From Moellerella wisconsensis ATCC 35017 (GTDB taxonomy: Bacteria > Pseudomonadota > Gammaproteobacteria > Enterobacterales > Enterobacteriaceae), in NCBI RefSeq assembly GCF_001294465.1, contig NZ_LGAA01000010.1, forward strand, positions 151,469-215,468: a DNA stretch of 64,000 nucleotides. Direction: 5' to 3'. The first letter of the stretch is position 1. Each line of letters opens with the position of its first letter. Below the pieces are notes generated by a model. That model was not told the origin of the DNA. It searched no databases and saw nothing but the letters and a program-made list of their open reading frames with translations. This document shows, piece by piece, positions 38,158 through 46,247 of the stretch. The position numbers and the translations under genes are program-made.

Positions 38158-39621
38158 CTATTCCTCTATGCCACCAAAGCAGAGGTATTTCACTTCCTGA
38201 TAGTCTTCGATTCCGTAACGTGAACCTTCACGCCCAAGTCCCGATTGTTTTATACCGCCGAATGGCGCGGCTTCGTTTGAAATAATCCCTTCGTTGATCC
38301 CCACCATGCCACTTTCTAGCGCTTCAGCCACTCGATAAATACGCCCGATATCGCGAGAGTAGAAGTACGACGCTAAACCAAATTCAGTATCGTTAGCCAG
38401 TTTGATAGCTTCTGCTTCATCACGGAATTTGAACAGCGGGGCAACAGGGCCGAAAGTTTCTTCATAAGATACTTTCATCGATTTATCGACATCCACCAGC
38501 ACGGTTGGTTCAAAGAACAGTCCACCGAGAGAGGCGGATTTCCCTCCGGCAATAACACGCGCCCCGTGGGAGACCGCATCGGCAATATGTTGTTTAACTT
38601 TATCAATCGCGGCTTGGTTAATTAATGGGCCTTGTTGAGAATCACTTTGTGTCGCCGGGCCAACTTTCAGTGCTTTTACAGCGGTGGCTAAACGCGCCGC
38701 AAATTCATCGTACACGCCTTCTTGCACTAAGATGCGGTTGGCACATACACAAGTTTGCCCACTGTTACGGAATTTCGCGACTAGTACACCTTCAACGGCG
38801 GCGTCTAAATCGGCGTCATCAAAGATAATAAATGGCGCATTCCCTCCCAGCTCTAATGACATTTTTTTCACTGTATCAGCACATTGTGCCATTAACAGCT
38901 TGCCGACACGCGTTGAGCCCGTGAAGGTTAATTTGCGCACAATGGCGCTTGAGGTCAGTACTTCACCGATAGATTTAGCATCGGTACCTGGAACAATATT
39001 AAATACGCCAGCGGGGATCCCTGCTTCTTGCGCCAATACCGCTAGGGCTAATGCAGATAACGGTGTTTCTGCGGCAGGTTTTAATACCATGGTACAGCCA
39101 GCCGCTAAGGCGGGGCCCGCTTTGCGGGTGATCATAGCATTAGGGAAATTCCACGGGGTAATCGCGGCAACTACCCCAATTGGCTGTTTAATGGTCGCAA
39201 TTCGACGGCCTGGCAGCGGAGAAGGAATGGTTTCGCCATAAGTTCGTTTACCTTCTTCGGCAAACCATTCAATAAAGCTAGCACCGTAAGCGATTTCACC
39301 CATGGCTTCAGCATGAGATTTTCCTTGCTCTAAGCTGAGGATCTCGGCTAATTCCTGCTGGTTTTCCATCATCAGACGGAACCATTTATTCAGAATTTGG
39401 CTGCGTTGTTTTGCCGTCATGGCTTTCCATGCCGGTAACGCTTGTTCTGCCGCTTGAATAGCCCGCTGAGTTTCCGCGGTGCCAACATCGCTGATGTTAG
39501 CTATCACTTCTCCGGTTGCTGGATTAGTCACTTCAAAAACGTGGTGGTTATCTGCATCAACCCATTGACCGTTGATATAAGCTTGCTGGCGATAAAGTGG
39601 GGAAGAGGTGATCATAGTCAT
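38158..39621 (-). CDS. gabD: Succinate-semialdehyde dehydrogenase (NADP+), GabD-like, within the hpa operon
   Basis: Aldehyde dehydrogenase predicted to oxidise succinate semialdehyde to succinate. It has 487 residues. The catalytic Glu is in MSLELGGNAPFIIF and the catalytic Cys is in RNSGQTCVCANRILVQ, which also carries the second Cys typical of GabD. The C-terminus SGLGREGSRYGIEDYQEVKY matches GabD. The ATG at 39621 comes one base after the stop of the upstream MFS gene, which supplies GGAG. This gene is not part of the E. coli hpa cluster; here it would directly remove the HpaI product. Symbol assigned by similarity. Confidence 0.88.
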   Translation of the reverse strand: MTMITSSPLYRQQAYINGQWVDADNHHVFEVTNPATGEVIANISDVGTAETQRAIQAAEQALPAWKAMTAKQRSQILNKWFRLMMENQQELAEILSLEQGKSHAEAMGEIAYGASFIEWFAEEGKRTYGETIPSPLPGRRIATIKQPIGVVAAITPWNFPNAMITRKAGPALAAGCTMVLKPAAETPLSALALAVLAQEAGIPAGVFNIVPGTDAKSIGEVLTSSAIVRKLTFTGSTRVGKLLMAQCADTVKKMSLELGGNAPFIIFDDADLDAAVEGVLVAKFRNSGQTCVCANRILVQEGVYDEFAARLATAVKALKVGPATQSDSQQGPLINQAAIDKVKQHIADAVSHGARVIAGGKSASLGGLFFEPTVLVDVDKSMKVSYEETFGPVAPLFKFRDEAEAIKLANDTEFGLASYFYSRDIGRIYRVAEALESGMVGINEGIISNEAAPFGGIKQSGLGREGSRYGIEDYQEVKYLCFGGIEE

Positions 39622-39622
39622 T

Positions 39623-40897
39623 TTATTTTGTCTCCGAAGACAGGGATTGCAGTTGTGTCGAAGCATGTTTTGCAGAAAAGCGTTGGCTTATCCAGCTTAA
39701 AGCGGCACAGACTGCCATAACCAGTGTCATAGCAAATGGGGAACCATCTTGTAGAACAGAAACTGCAACACTCGCCAGCGCCGCCATGGCAAATTGCACT
39801 GAAATGGCCAGTGCACTTGCGCTGCCAGCCAGACTCGCTCGATGTTGCAATAAGAGTGATAGGCTGTTTGTTCCAATCGCATTAACCAGCGACAAAAACA
39901 GCACTATTAGTACTACAATAACAGGAAGACTTTGCTGATAACAAATAACGAGTAGCAAACCGAATACTAATTGAGCTGTTGTTTGCATAAATAGCAGTTT
40001 TGGCAAATTATAGCGACGTAATGCTCGTACATTAACTAATAACATCAGCATCATGCCGAGAATATTGCAGCCAAATAGTAGCCCATAATATTGCGCTGAA
40101 ATATTAAAATAGTTGATATAAATAAAAGGCGATCCGCTTATAAAGGCAAACATCGCCGCAAATGAAAAAGCCAGAGTCCCGATAATACCGAGAGTATATT
40201 TGTCAGCGATTAATTGTTTATAGTTATCAAATGCTGACCCAATAAGATGCTTTACAGAGGGAGATAAGCCAGGTGATACATTGGAGATTCGTTTTGACGC
40301 CAATGTCTCCGGCAAAAAACAGAAAACTACTAGCATGCTTAATAATCCCATCCCGCACAGCAACATGAAAATTGATGGCCAATTAAAATGCAGCAGTAAA
40401 AATCCCCCCAATAATGGTGCGATTAGCGGCGCTATCATGGTAACCAAAGTCATTAACGATAAAACGCGAGGCAATTCATGATTGGCATAAATATCGCGGG
40501 CAATGGCGCGAGCCATAACAATAGCGGCTCCGCTACCAAAAGCTTGCAGAGCGCGCAATAAAATCAGTTGTTCAACTTGTGTTGAAAAACTACACAGTAG
40601 GCTGGCGAGTGAAAATAATGCTAATCCCGCGAGCAATATTTTACGCCGGCCTAAAGTATCGCTCAGGGGACCATACAGTAGCATGCCAACACAAAATCCG
40701 ATAAAAAAAGCCCCAAGCGTATATTGCATCTGTCCCGGTGATGCCTGCAACTCTGAGCCCATTTGTGGTAACGCAGGCAGATACATATCAATCGATAAAG
40801 GACCGAATGCCACCAACGAGCCCAACAAGGGGATCAGCCATTTAGGTGGCTGTTGTGGAGATTGAGGTAACGCGAGCAGAGGCTGAGGCATCGGCAT
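39623..40897 (-). CDS. Bcr/CflA-family MFS transporter inside the hpa operon
   Basis: Drug/proton antiporter-type major facilitator with 12 predicted helices and 424 residues from the ATG at 40897. The family motifs GPLSIDMYLPALPQMGSEL in the first helix and YGPLSDTLGRRKILL in loop 2-3 are clear. AAGGAG from the end of hpaF lies 4 bases upstream; a TTG at 40912 would overlap that site. It sits between hpaF and the gabD-like gene, with a one-base gap on each side, so it is translated with the pathway enzymes. Export of a toxic intermediate or import of an aromatic acid are both possible. Confidence 0.85.
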   Translation of the reverse strand: MPMPQPLLALPQSPQQPPKWLIPLLGSLVAFGPLSIDMYLPALPQMGSELQASPGQMQYTLGAFFIGFCVGMLLYGPLSDTLGRRKILLAGLALFSLASLLCSFSTQVEQLILLRALQAFGSGAAIVMARAIARDIYANHELPRVLSLMTLVTMIAPLIAPLLGGFLLLHFNWPSIFMLLCGMGLLSMLVVFCFLPETLASKRISNVSPGLSPSVKHLIGSAFDNYKQLIADKYTLGIIGTLAFSFAAMFAFISGSPFIYINYFNISAQYYGLLFGCNILGMMLMLLVNVRALRRYNLPKLLFMQTTAQLVFGLLLVICYQQSLPVIVVLIVLFLSLVNAIGTNSLSLLLQHRASLAGSASALAISVQFAMAALASVAVSVLQDGSPFAMTLVMAVCAALSWISQRFSAKHASTQLQSLSSETK

Positions 40898-40898
40898 G

Positions 40899-41285
40899 TT
40901 ACTCCTTGGCAAACAGAGCGTGAACGTTGTTTTGTTTAAAGTTGAGGATCGGGTCTAACTCTTCCATTGTGAATGACAACGCCAGATAACGCTGTGCCAT
41001 TAAGGCAGAAAAATGCGTTTTGATCAGCGCAAAGAGCATGTCACCGGTCTGTTTACGCTGTTCAATGCTGCGTCCTGCGCCAATTTTTAAGGTAAAATGC
41101 ACAAAAGCGTAATCATGTTTACCGTCTGCCATTTGCCAGGTATCCAGCCAAATAGCTCGGCTACGAATACCTGCCAGCGGAAAGATCCCAGTATTCGCTA
41201 AAGCCGTATTAACTTTTGCAAATAGCTCGGGCAGTTTGGCTTGATGTTTAATATTCTCGGTACATTCAGCGTAGAAATGCGGCAT
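40899..41285 (-). CDS. hpaF: 5-carboxymethyl-2-hydroxymuconate delta-isomerase
   Basis: Small tautomerase-superfamily isomerase of the homoprotocatechuate pathway. It has 128 residues with Pro2 (Pro1 of the mature protein) as the expected catalytic base: MPHFYAECTENI. The block GIRSRAIWLDTWQMADGKHD and FVHFTLKIGAGRS match HpaF. AAGGAG lies 7 bases before the ATG. It follows hpaD by 11 bases, in the E. coli order G-E-D-F. Confidence 0.95.
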   Translation of the reverse strand: MPHFYAECTENIKHQAKLPELFAKVNTALANTGIFPLAGIRSRAIWLDTWQMADGKHDYAFVHFTLKIGAGRSIEQRKQTGDMLFALIKTHFSALMAQRYLALSFTMEELDPILNFKQNNVHALFAKE

Positions 41286-41296
41286 GAATCGACTCC

Positions 41297-42178
41297 TTAA
41301 GCTGTAGCAGCTTGGCGCTGAGTTATTGACTCGGGCAGCGGAAATATCGCATTAATTTGTCCGGTGCCGGAGCTTGGAAAGAGATCAGTTAATATCTCGA
41401 CGGGCTCAGCGTATTGATCCCAACCCAGCATACCAAGCAGCATTACGGTGTCATGCATATGGCCTTCGCCATAGCAATAATCAGCATATTCCGGCAACAT
41501 TTTACAGAACTCATTGAAGCGGCCTTCAGACCATAATTTCACCACTCGTTTATCCATTTGCTCGTCAAATTCACGGGTATAATTATTCATGCCTTCTTCA
41601 GCACGAGTATCATCAATAAAGCGGTGGGACAATGAGCCACTGGCTAAGACGGCTACGGTACCGTCATATTTTTCAATTGCCGTTAATACGGCTTCACCCA
41701 GTTTTCGGCTATTTTCAAAGGTATGAGAGGTACAAAATGCAGAAATAGAAATCACTTTAAAATGGCGATCGCTATTCATGTAGCGCATCGGAACTAATGT
41801 GGCATATTCCAGTGTTAGGCTAGGAATTTCATGTGATTGCGCTCTAACACCCAGTTTTCTGGCCTCTTCGCCTATCATACGACCTAGGGTTGAATTACCA
41901 TCGTATTCATATTCCATATCACGAATAAAATGCGGTAATTCGTTGCTGGTATAAATGCCTTTAAAGTGATCGGCACAATTAATGTGATAGGCGCTATTTA
42001 CCAGCCAGTGAGTATCAAATACAATCAGGGTATCTACGCCTAATTCACGGCAGCGTCGACTAATTTCTTTGTGTCCGTCGATAGCCCCTTGACGACACCC
42101 CTGATGTTTACCCGGTAATTCAGACAGGTACATCGAAGGAACATGTGTAATTTTTGCTGCTAGCGCTAATTTGCCCAT
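41297..42178 (-). CDS. hpaD: 3,4-dihydroxyphenylacetate 2,3-dioxygenase
   Basis: Class III (LigB-type) extradiol dioxygenase that opens the homoprotocatechuate ring to 5-carboxymethyl-2-hydroxymuconate semialdehyde. It has 293 residues. Metal and catalytic residues fall in KITHVPSMYLSELPGKHQGC, VFDTHWLVN, and ASGSLSHRFIDD. The C-terminal block YGEGHMHDTVMLLGMLGWD is as in E. coli HpaD. GAGG is 4 bases before the ATG. A 120-base gap to hpaE contains no gene, and is less AT-rich than other spacers in the window. Confidence 0.96.
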   Translation of the reverse strand: MGKLALAAKITHVPSMYLSELPGKHQGCRQGAIDGHKEISRRCRELGVDTLIVFDTHWLVNSAYHINCADHFKGIYTSNELPHFIRDMEYEYDGNSTLGRMIGEEARKLGVRAQSHEIPSLTLEYATLVPMRYMNSDRHFKVISISAFCTSHTFENSRKLGEAVLTAIEKYDGTVAVLASGSLSHRFIDDTRAEEGMNNYTREFDEQMDKRVVKLWSEGRFNEFCKMLPEYADYCYGEGHMHDTVMLLGMLGWDQYAEPVEILTDLFPSSGTGQINAIFPLPESITQRQAATA

Positions 42179-42298
42179 AAATCCTCACTGTAAAATCTAT
42201 CTTTTTTGCACTGTCCTGCGGTCATTTAAAGCGACACCGAGGATAGCGGCACTGGCTGTGACGCGATATTTAAGCTAATCCCGTGGCGTGTATTAACG

Positions 42299-43765
42299 TT
42301 AAATGCCCCAACGTGGAATTGAGTGGTCACCCAATGAAATACAGACGTTTTTTATTTCAGCGAAAACATCAAAGCTATATTCCCCACCTTCACGTCCTAC
42401 ACCGGAGGCTTTTACCCCACCGAAAGGTTGGCGTAAATCACGAACGTTTTGGGTATTAACAAACACCATACCGGCTTCAATGCTGCGCGATAGACGCAGT
42501 ATTTTGCTGACATCTTGAGTCCAAATATAAGACGCTAGACCGTATTCAATGTCATTGGCCATACGCAGACCCTCTTCTTCGGTTTTGAAGGGGATCAAGC
42601 AGGCTACAGGGCCAAAGATTTCTTCTTGGGCAACGCGCATTTGATTATTAACATCGGCTAGCACAGTAGGACGCAAGAAGTTACCGTTTTTCAAATGAGG
42701 AGGTAGATCGCTTGGTTTATCAGGACCGCCAGCTAATAATGTTGCGCCTTCTTCGATACCTAAACGAATATATCCCGATACTTTATCCCAATGTTGTTGG
42801 CTAATTAGCGCGCCAATTTGAGTTTGAGGATCATTCGGATCGCCCACTTTTAGACGATTAGCTCTCTCGGCAAAGCGTTTTACAAATTCGGGATAAATGC
42901 TTTCTTGAATGAAGATGCGCGATCCTGCGGTGCAGCGTTCACCATTAATGGAGAAAATAGTAAATAAAGCCGCATCTAGAGCGCGTTCGACATCCGCATC
43001 TTCAAAAATAAGCACTGGCGATTTTCCGCCTAATTCCATTGAATATTTTTTTAGGCCAGCATTTTGCATGATCATACGGCCTGTGGCGGTTCCGCCAGTG
43101 AATGAAACCGCACGCACATCGTTATGTTTAACCAATGCATCGCCTGCGGTGCTGCCATAACCTTGAACCACGTTTAATACGCCTGCCGGAATACCCGCTT
43201 CAAGCGCTAATTCGCCTAAACGATTAGCCGACAGCGGGGAGAGTTCAGACATTTTTAACACCGCTGTATTCCCTAACGCTAAGCAGGGAGCGGTTTTCCA
43301 CGTTGCGGTCATAAATGGCACGTTCCAAGGTGAAACCAGTGCACATACGCCAACGGGTTGGATAAGCGTATAGTTCATCATTTTATCGTCGACAGGATAG
43401 GTTCTGCCGTTCATTTGCTGACATACTTCGGCAAAGAATTCAAAGTTATGCGAGGCGCGAGGGATCAATACATTTTTAGTCTGATGGATAGGTAAACCGG
43501 TATCGTTGGTTTCCATCTCGGCGATTTGCGGGACATGTTGATCAATTAATTCGCCAAGGCGACGCATTAAACGTGCGCGCTCTTTCATTGGCGTATTTGC
43601 CCATTTAGGGAAAGCCGCTTTGGCTGCTGCAACGGCTTGATTAACTTCATCTTGCCCACCAGAAGCGACCTCTGCAAGTACGTCACCAGTGGCGGGATTT
43701 GTTGTCGTAAAATAGTTTTTACTGGCGACATTTTTACCGTTGATCCAATGATTAATCTTAGTCAT
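42299..43765 (-). CDS. hpaE: 5-carboxymethyl-2-hydroxymuconate semialdehyde dehydrogenase
   Basis: NAD-dependent aldehyde dehydrogenase of the pathway. It has 488 residues, identical in length to E. coli HpaE. The catalytic Glu is in YSMELGGKSPVLIFEDADVE and the catalytic Cys in INGERCTAGSRIFIQ. The C-terminal FGGVKASGVGREGGEYSFDV is conserved. The ATG at 43765 has AAGGAG 8 bases upstream and overlaps the hpaG end by 8 bases, so the two are translationally coupled; the frame open to 43819 adds no conserved residues. Confidence 0.96.
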   Translation of the reverse strand: MTKINHWINGKNVASKNYFTTTNPATGDVLAEVASGGQDEVNQAVAAAKAAFPKWANTPMKERARLMRRLGELIDQHVPQIAEMETNDTGLPIHQTKNVLIPRASHNFEFFAEVCQQMNGRTYPVDDKMMNYTLIQPVGVCALVSPWNVPFMTATWKTAPCLALGNTAVLKMSELSPLSANRLGELALEAGIPAGVLNVVQGYGSTAGDALVKHNDVRAVSFTGGTATGRMIMQNAGLKKYSMELGGKSPVLIFEDADVERALDAALFTIFSINGERCTAGSRIFIQESIYPEFVKRFAERANRLKVGDPNDPQTQIGALISQQHWDKVSGYIRLGIEEGATLLAGGPDKPSDLPPHLKNGNFLRPTVLADVNNQMRVAQEEIFGPVACLIPFKTEEEGLRMANDIEYGLASYIWTQDVSKILRLSRSIEAGMVFVNTQNVRDLRQPFGGVKASGVGREGGEYSFDVFAEIKNVCISLGDHSIPRWGI

Positions 43766-45242
43766 TACAGGCGCTCCTTTCAGTATTGTCACACGCGGGG
43801 GGATTATCTTGGCGGGCAATCACTTGGCGATAATCGTCTTCACTGATAATGTGGTTGAATAGGCGGCCAACGCCTTCGACTTCAACGATAACTTCATCGC
43901 CAGGTACGACGTCAGAAAGCCCTTTTGGGGTACCGGTAGCTATCATGTCACCCGGTTGTAATGTCATAAATTCGCTTAAATAAGCGATTAAAAAAGGAAT
44001 ATTAAAAATTAAATCAGCAGTAGTCCCACGTTGGCGTAATTCCCCATTAACATAAGTACTTAAGACTAAATTATGCGGATCGTTAATGTATTTTTTATCA
44101 ATAATTACTGGGCCGATAGGGGTCAGCGTATCTCGGCTTTTGACGCGTAAGTTAGGGCGGTAATAGTTTTCCAAATAGTCGCGTATTGCATAGTCGTTAC
44201 ATAAGGTATAGCCAGCGACATAATCCATGGCATCGGCTTGTGAAACATTGCGGGCTGTTTTACCGATAACGACAACTAATTCGGATTCGTAGTGCATATA
44301 TTCAATATTATCTGGGCGAACAGAAACTTGACGATGCCCAGTAAGTGAATTATCAGCTTTGATAAAAATTAGCGGCTCGACGGGGGAATTGAATGCTAAT
44401 TCAGCTGCGTGATCGGCATAATTTAAACCTAAAGCAAATAAGGTGCCGCGTACCGGGGGCAAAAATTCTAACTGAGGATCATCGGCAGCGATTTGTTGCC
44501 CTGTTGGCAGAGTAATCGCGTCATTTTCTTCAACGGTGACCGTATATTCAGTTCCTTGGTAGCGAATTTTAGCTTGCCCAATCAGTACTGAGGGATCATC
44601 TTTTGGAGCATGTTTTTGTGTCGATTGTGCTATCACGTTATTGGTTAGGGTCGGAAAACCAGCTGCTTTAATTTGAATATTATCACCGGGGTGGATTGCT
44701 ATACGTTGCTGTGGTGTGCCGATTAAAATCATATCGCCCGGTTTTAAGGTCGCAAAATCACTGAGTGCAGCCACTAATTGATTCACCGAACGAAGTAAAT
44801 CTTTTGTGGACCAGCGATCGACTTCTTGTCCATTGATTTCAGTTACTATTTCTAATGTTTCTGGGAACGAAATATCGGCTATTTCCCCAATGGGACAAAA
44901 ACCATCACGACATTTAGCGTTTATAGCTGGGCGATAAAAACTGGTCTCTGGTAGACTAACCTCGTTAGCTAGTGCATAGCCTGCGATGTAATCAGAAGCG
45001 TCATTAACACTGACTTTGCGGGCATTTTTGCCAATCACAATCGCGACAGTCGCACCACTTAAAACCTCTTCACCTGCAGGGTAAGGGATAACCTCGCCTG
45101 ATTGGATAACGGTATTACGCGGTTTAATAAACCATACCGGTGTTTTTGGTAGGTTTTTATAAGGGGCTTGTTCAAAGGCATCATGCCAAAAATCAATTTG
45201 GCTTTGATGATTGAGAGCAACGGCAAAAACAGTGCCTTTCAT
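43758..45242 (-). CDS. hpaG: HpaG, bifunctional decarboxylase/isomerase of homoprotocatechuate degradation (enlarged)
   Basis: Tandem-FAH-domain enzyme that decarboxylates and isomerises 5-oxopent-3-ene-1,2,5-tricarboxylate. It has 494 residues against 429 in E. coli. N-domain landmarks are ALANEVSLPETSFYRPAINA and CRDGFCPIGE; C-domain landmarks are FALGLNYADHAAEL, NIEYMHYESELVVVIGK and TGTPKGLSDVVPGDEVIVEV. The extra length is an insertion of about 40 residues between the domains (about 212-262, reading DDPSVLIGQAKIRYQGTEYT and on) and a C-terminal tail of about 20 residues. It is the first gene of the operon, divergent from hpaR. Confidence 0.95.
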   Translation of the reverse strand: MKGTVFAVALNHQSQIDFWHDAFEQAPYKNLPKTPVWFIKPRNTVIQSGEVIPYPAGEEVLSGATVAIVIGKNARKVSVNDASDYIAGYALANEVSLPETSFYRPAINAKCRDGFCPIGEIADISFPETLEIVTEINGQEVDRWSTKDLLRSVNQLVAALSDFATLKPGDMILIGTPQQRIAIHPGDNIQIKAAGFPTLTNNVIAQSTQKHAPKDDPSVLIGQAKIRYQGTEYTVTVEENDAITLPTGQQIAADDPQLEFLPPVRGTLFALGLNYADHAAELAFNSPVEPLIFIKADNSLTGHRQVSVRPDNIEYMHYESELVVVIGKTARNVSQADAMDYVAGYTLCNDYAIRDYLENYYRPNLRVKSRDTLTPIGPVIIDKKYINDPHNLVLSTYVNGELRQRGTTADLIFNIPFLIAYLSEFMTLQPGDMIATGTPKGLSDVVPGDEVIVEVEGVGRLFNHIISEDDYRQVIARQDNPPACDNTERSACND

Positions 45243-45282
45243 TGACGACTCCTAATGCATGGTATGAGACTAGCCTCAAAAG

Positions 45283-45300
45283 TTATTAACATATTAATAA
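45283..45300. promoter_or_regulatory. Candidate HpaR operator near hpaG
   Basis: TTATTAACATATTAATAA is an inverted repeat with 7-bp arms and a 4-base centre, 41 bp upstream of the hpaG start. MarR regulators such as HpaR bind short AT-rich dyads in the hpaG-hpaR gap. The rest of that gap (45243-45710) is AT-rich and shows no gene. Confidence 0.4.
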
Positions 45301-45710
45301 AGTAAATAATCGTGATTGGCAACAGATTAACTGATTTGTTAATTCTAATTGTGATCTCATTAACATTTCGCCAGCATCAAAAATAAATACAATTAAAAAA
45401 CATTGAGTTATGATTATTTTGTATTTATTTTATTTTTTTATTTTAACTTTTCATTAATTAATATATTGATTTTAACTATTATTTATTCATTAATATTAAA
45501 GGCTTTATTCTTGGTGGTTGTTTATTGTGTATGCTAATCTCAGCACGATGAGGATCATTAAATCATCAGTATCTATACAGGGGCGCAAAATACTTAACGG
45601 GGGCGTAATATGCTTAAATTGCTGTGGAAATTTCAATGCAGCGGCGATTTGAAGTAACATGCTATAGATATTGAATGAGTCACTCTTTACACCTGATAGG
45701 CTATTAACTT

Positions 45711-46163
45711 ATGCATGAATCATTGACCATTGCTTTACTTCAAGCCCGTGAAACCGCGATGAGTTTTTTTCGTCCGATCCTGAAATCCTATAATTTGACC
45801 GAACAGCAATGGAGAATTATTCGCGTACTCGCTGATAGTCGTTCAATTGATTTTCATGATTTATCGGTTAAAACCTGTATTTTACGGCCAAGTTTGACTG
45901 GAATATTAACGCGAATGGAACGTGATGGGCTTATTTTTCGTCTTAAGCCATTGAATGATCAACGTAAGCTATATGTATCCCTTACGCCGCAGGGGCAAGA
46001 TTTGTATGATCATGCTCGGCAAGAAGTCGAAGCGGGTTATCAGTCTATCGAACAGGCTTTTTCTAGTGAGAAAATGCAGCAGTTGACTCAGCTACTCGAT
46101 GAATTAATTACTTTGGATCGTGTTAATGATCAGCATGAAATAGAAAAAAATAATTGTGCATAA
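45711..46163 (+). CDS. hpaR: MarR-family repressor HpaR of the hpa meta-cleavage operon
   Basis: Repressor of the hpaGEDF... operon, relieved by 4-hydroxyphenylacetate and related aromatics in E. coli. It has 150 residues and a winged-HTH dimer fold: LTEQQWRIIRVLADSRSIDF, the recognition region LSVKTCILRPSLTGILTRME and the wing KPLNDQRKLYVSLTPQGQDL. It is transcribed divergently from hpaG across a 468-base gap, as in E. coli. A hairpin shared with the convergent betT follows. Confidence 0.95.
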   Translation: MHESLTIALLQARETAMSFFRPILKSYNLTEQQWRIIRVLADSRSIDFHDLSVKTCILRPSLTGILTRMERDGLIFRLKPLNDQRKLYVSLTPQGQDLYDHARQEVEAGYQSIEQAFSSEKMQQLTQLLDELITLDRVNDQHEIEKNNCA

Positions 46164-46181
46164 TATGTGTAAAATAGAGGC

Positions 46182-46214
46182 AAAAAAATGCCGATGAATT
46201 AATCATCGGCATTT
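46182..46214 (-). terminator. Terminator of betT, possibly shared with hpaR
   Basis: ATGCCGATGA pairs perfectly with TCATCGGCAT around a 5-base loop. On the minus strand it is followed by a run of seven T residues; on the plus strand the tail is TTTATAG, weaker but usable for hpaR. Confidence 0.85.
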
Positions 46215-46247
46215 ATAGTTTAACGTGGACAGCACAAATAATAGTAG

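Noticed and set aside
38684..39241. 185-codon plus-strand ORF inside the gabD-like gene
   Set aside because: It is antisense to a clearly conserved aldehyde dehydrogenase, lacks a ribosome binding site and its sequence is the low-complexity product typical of an opposite-strand frame.
40503..40865. 120-codon plus-strand ORF in the MFS transporter gene
   Set aside because: Antisense to a gene with clear membrane-transporter motifs; no independent support.
42179..42298. 120-base hpaE-hpaD spacer as a small gene
   Set aside because: It is less AT-rich than other spacers but has no start codon with a ribosome binding site and no open frame of useful length.
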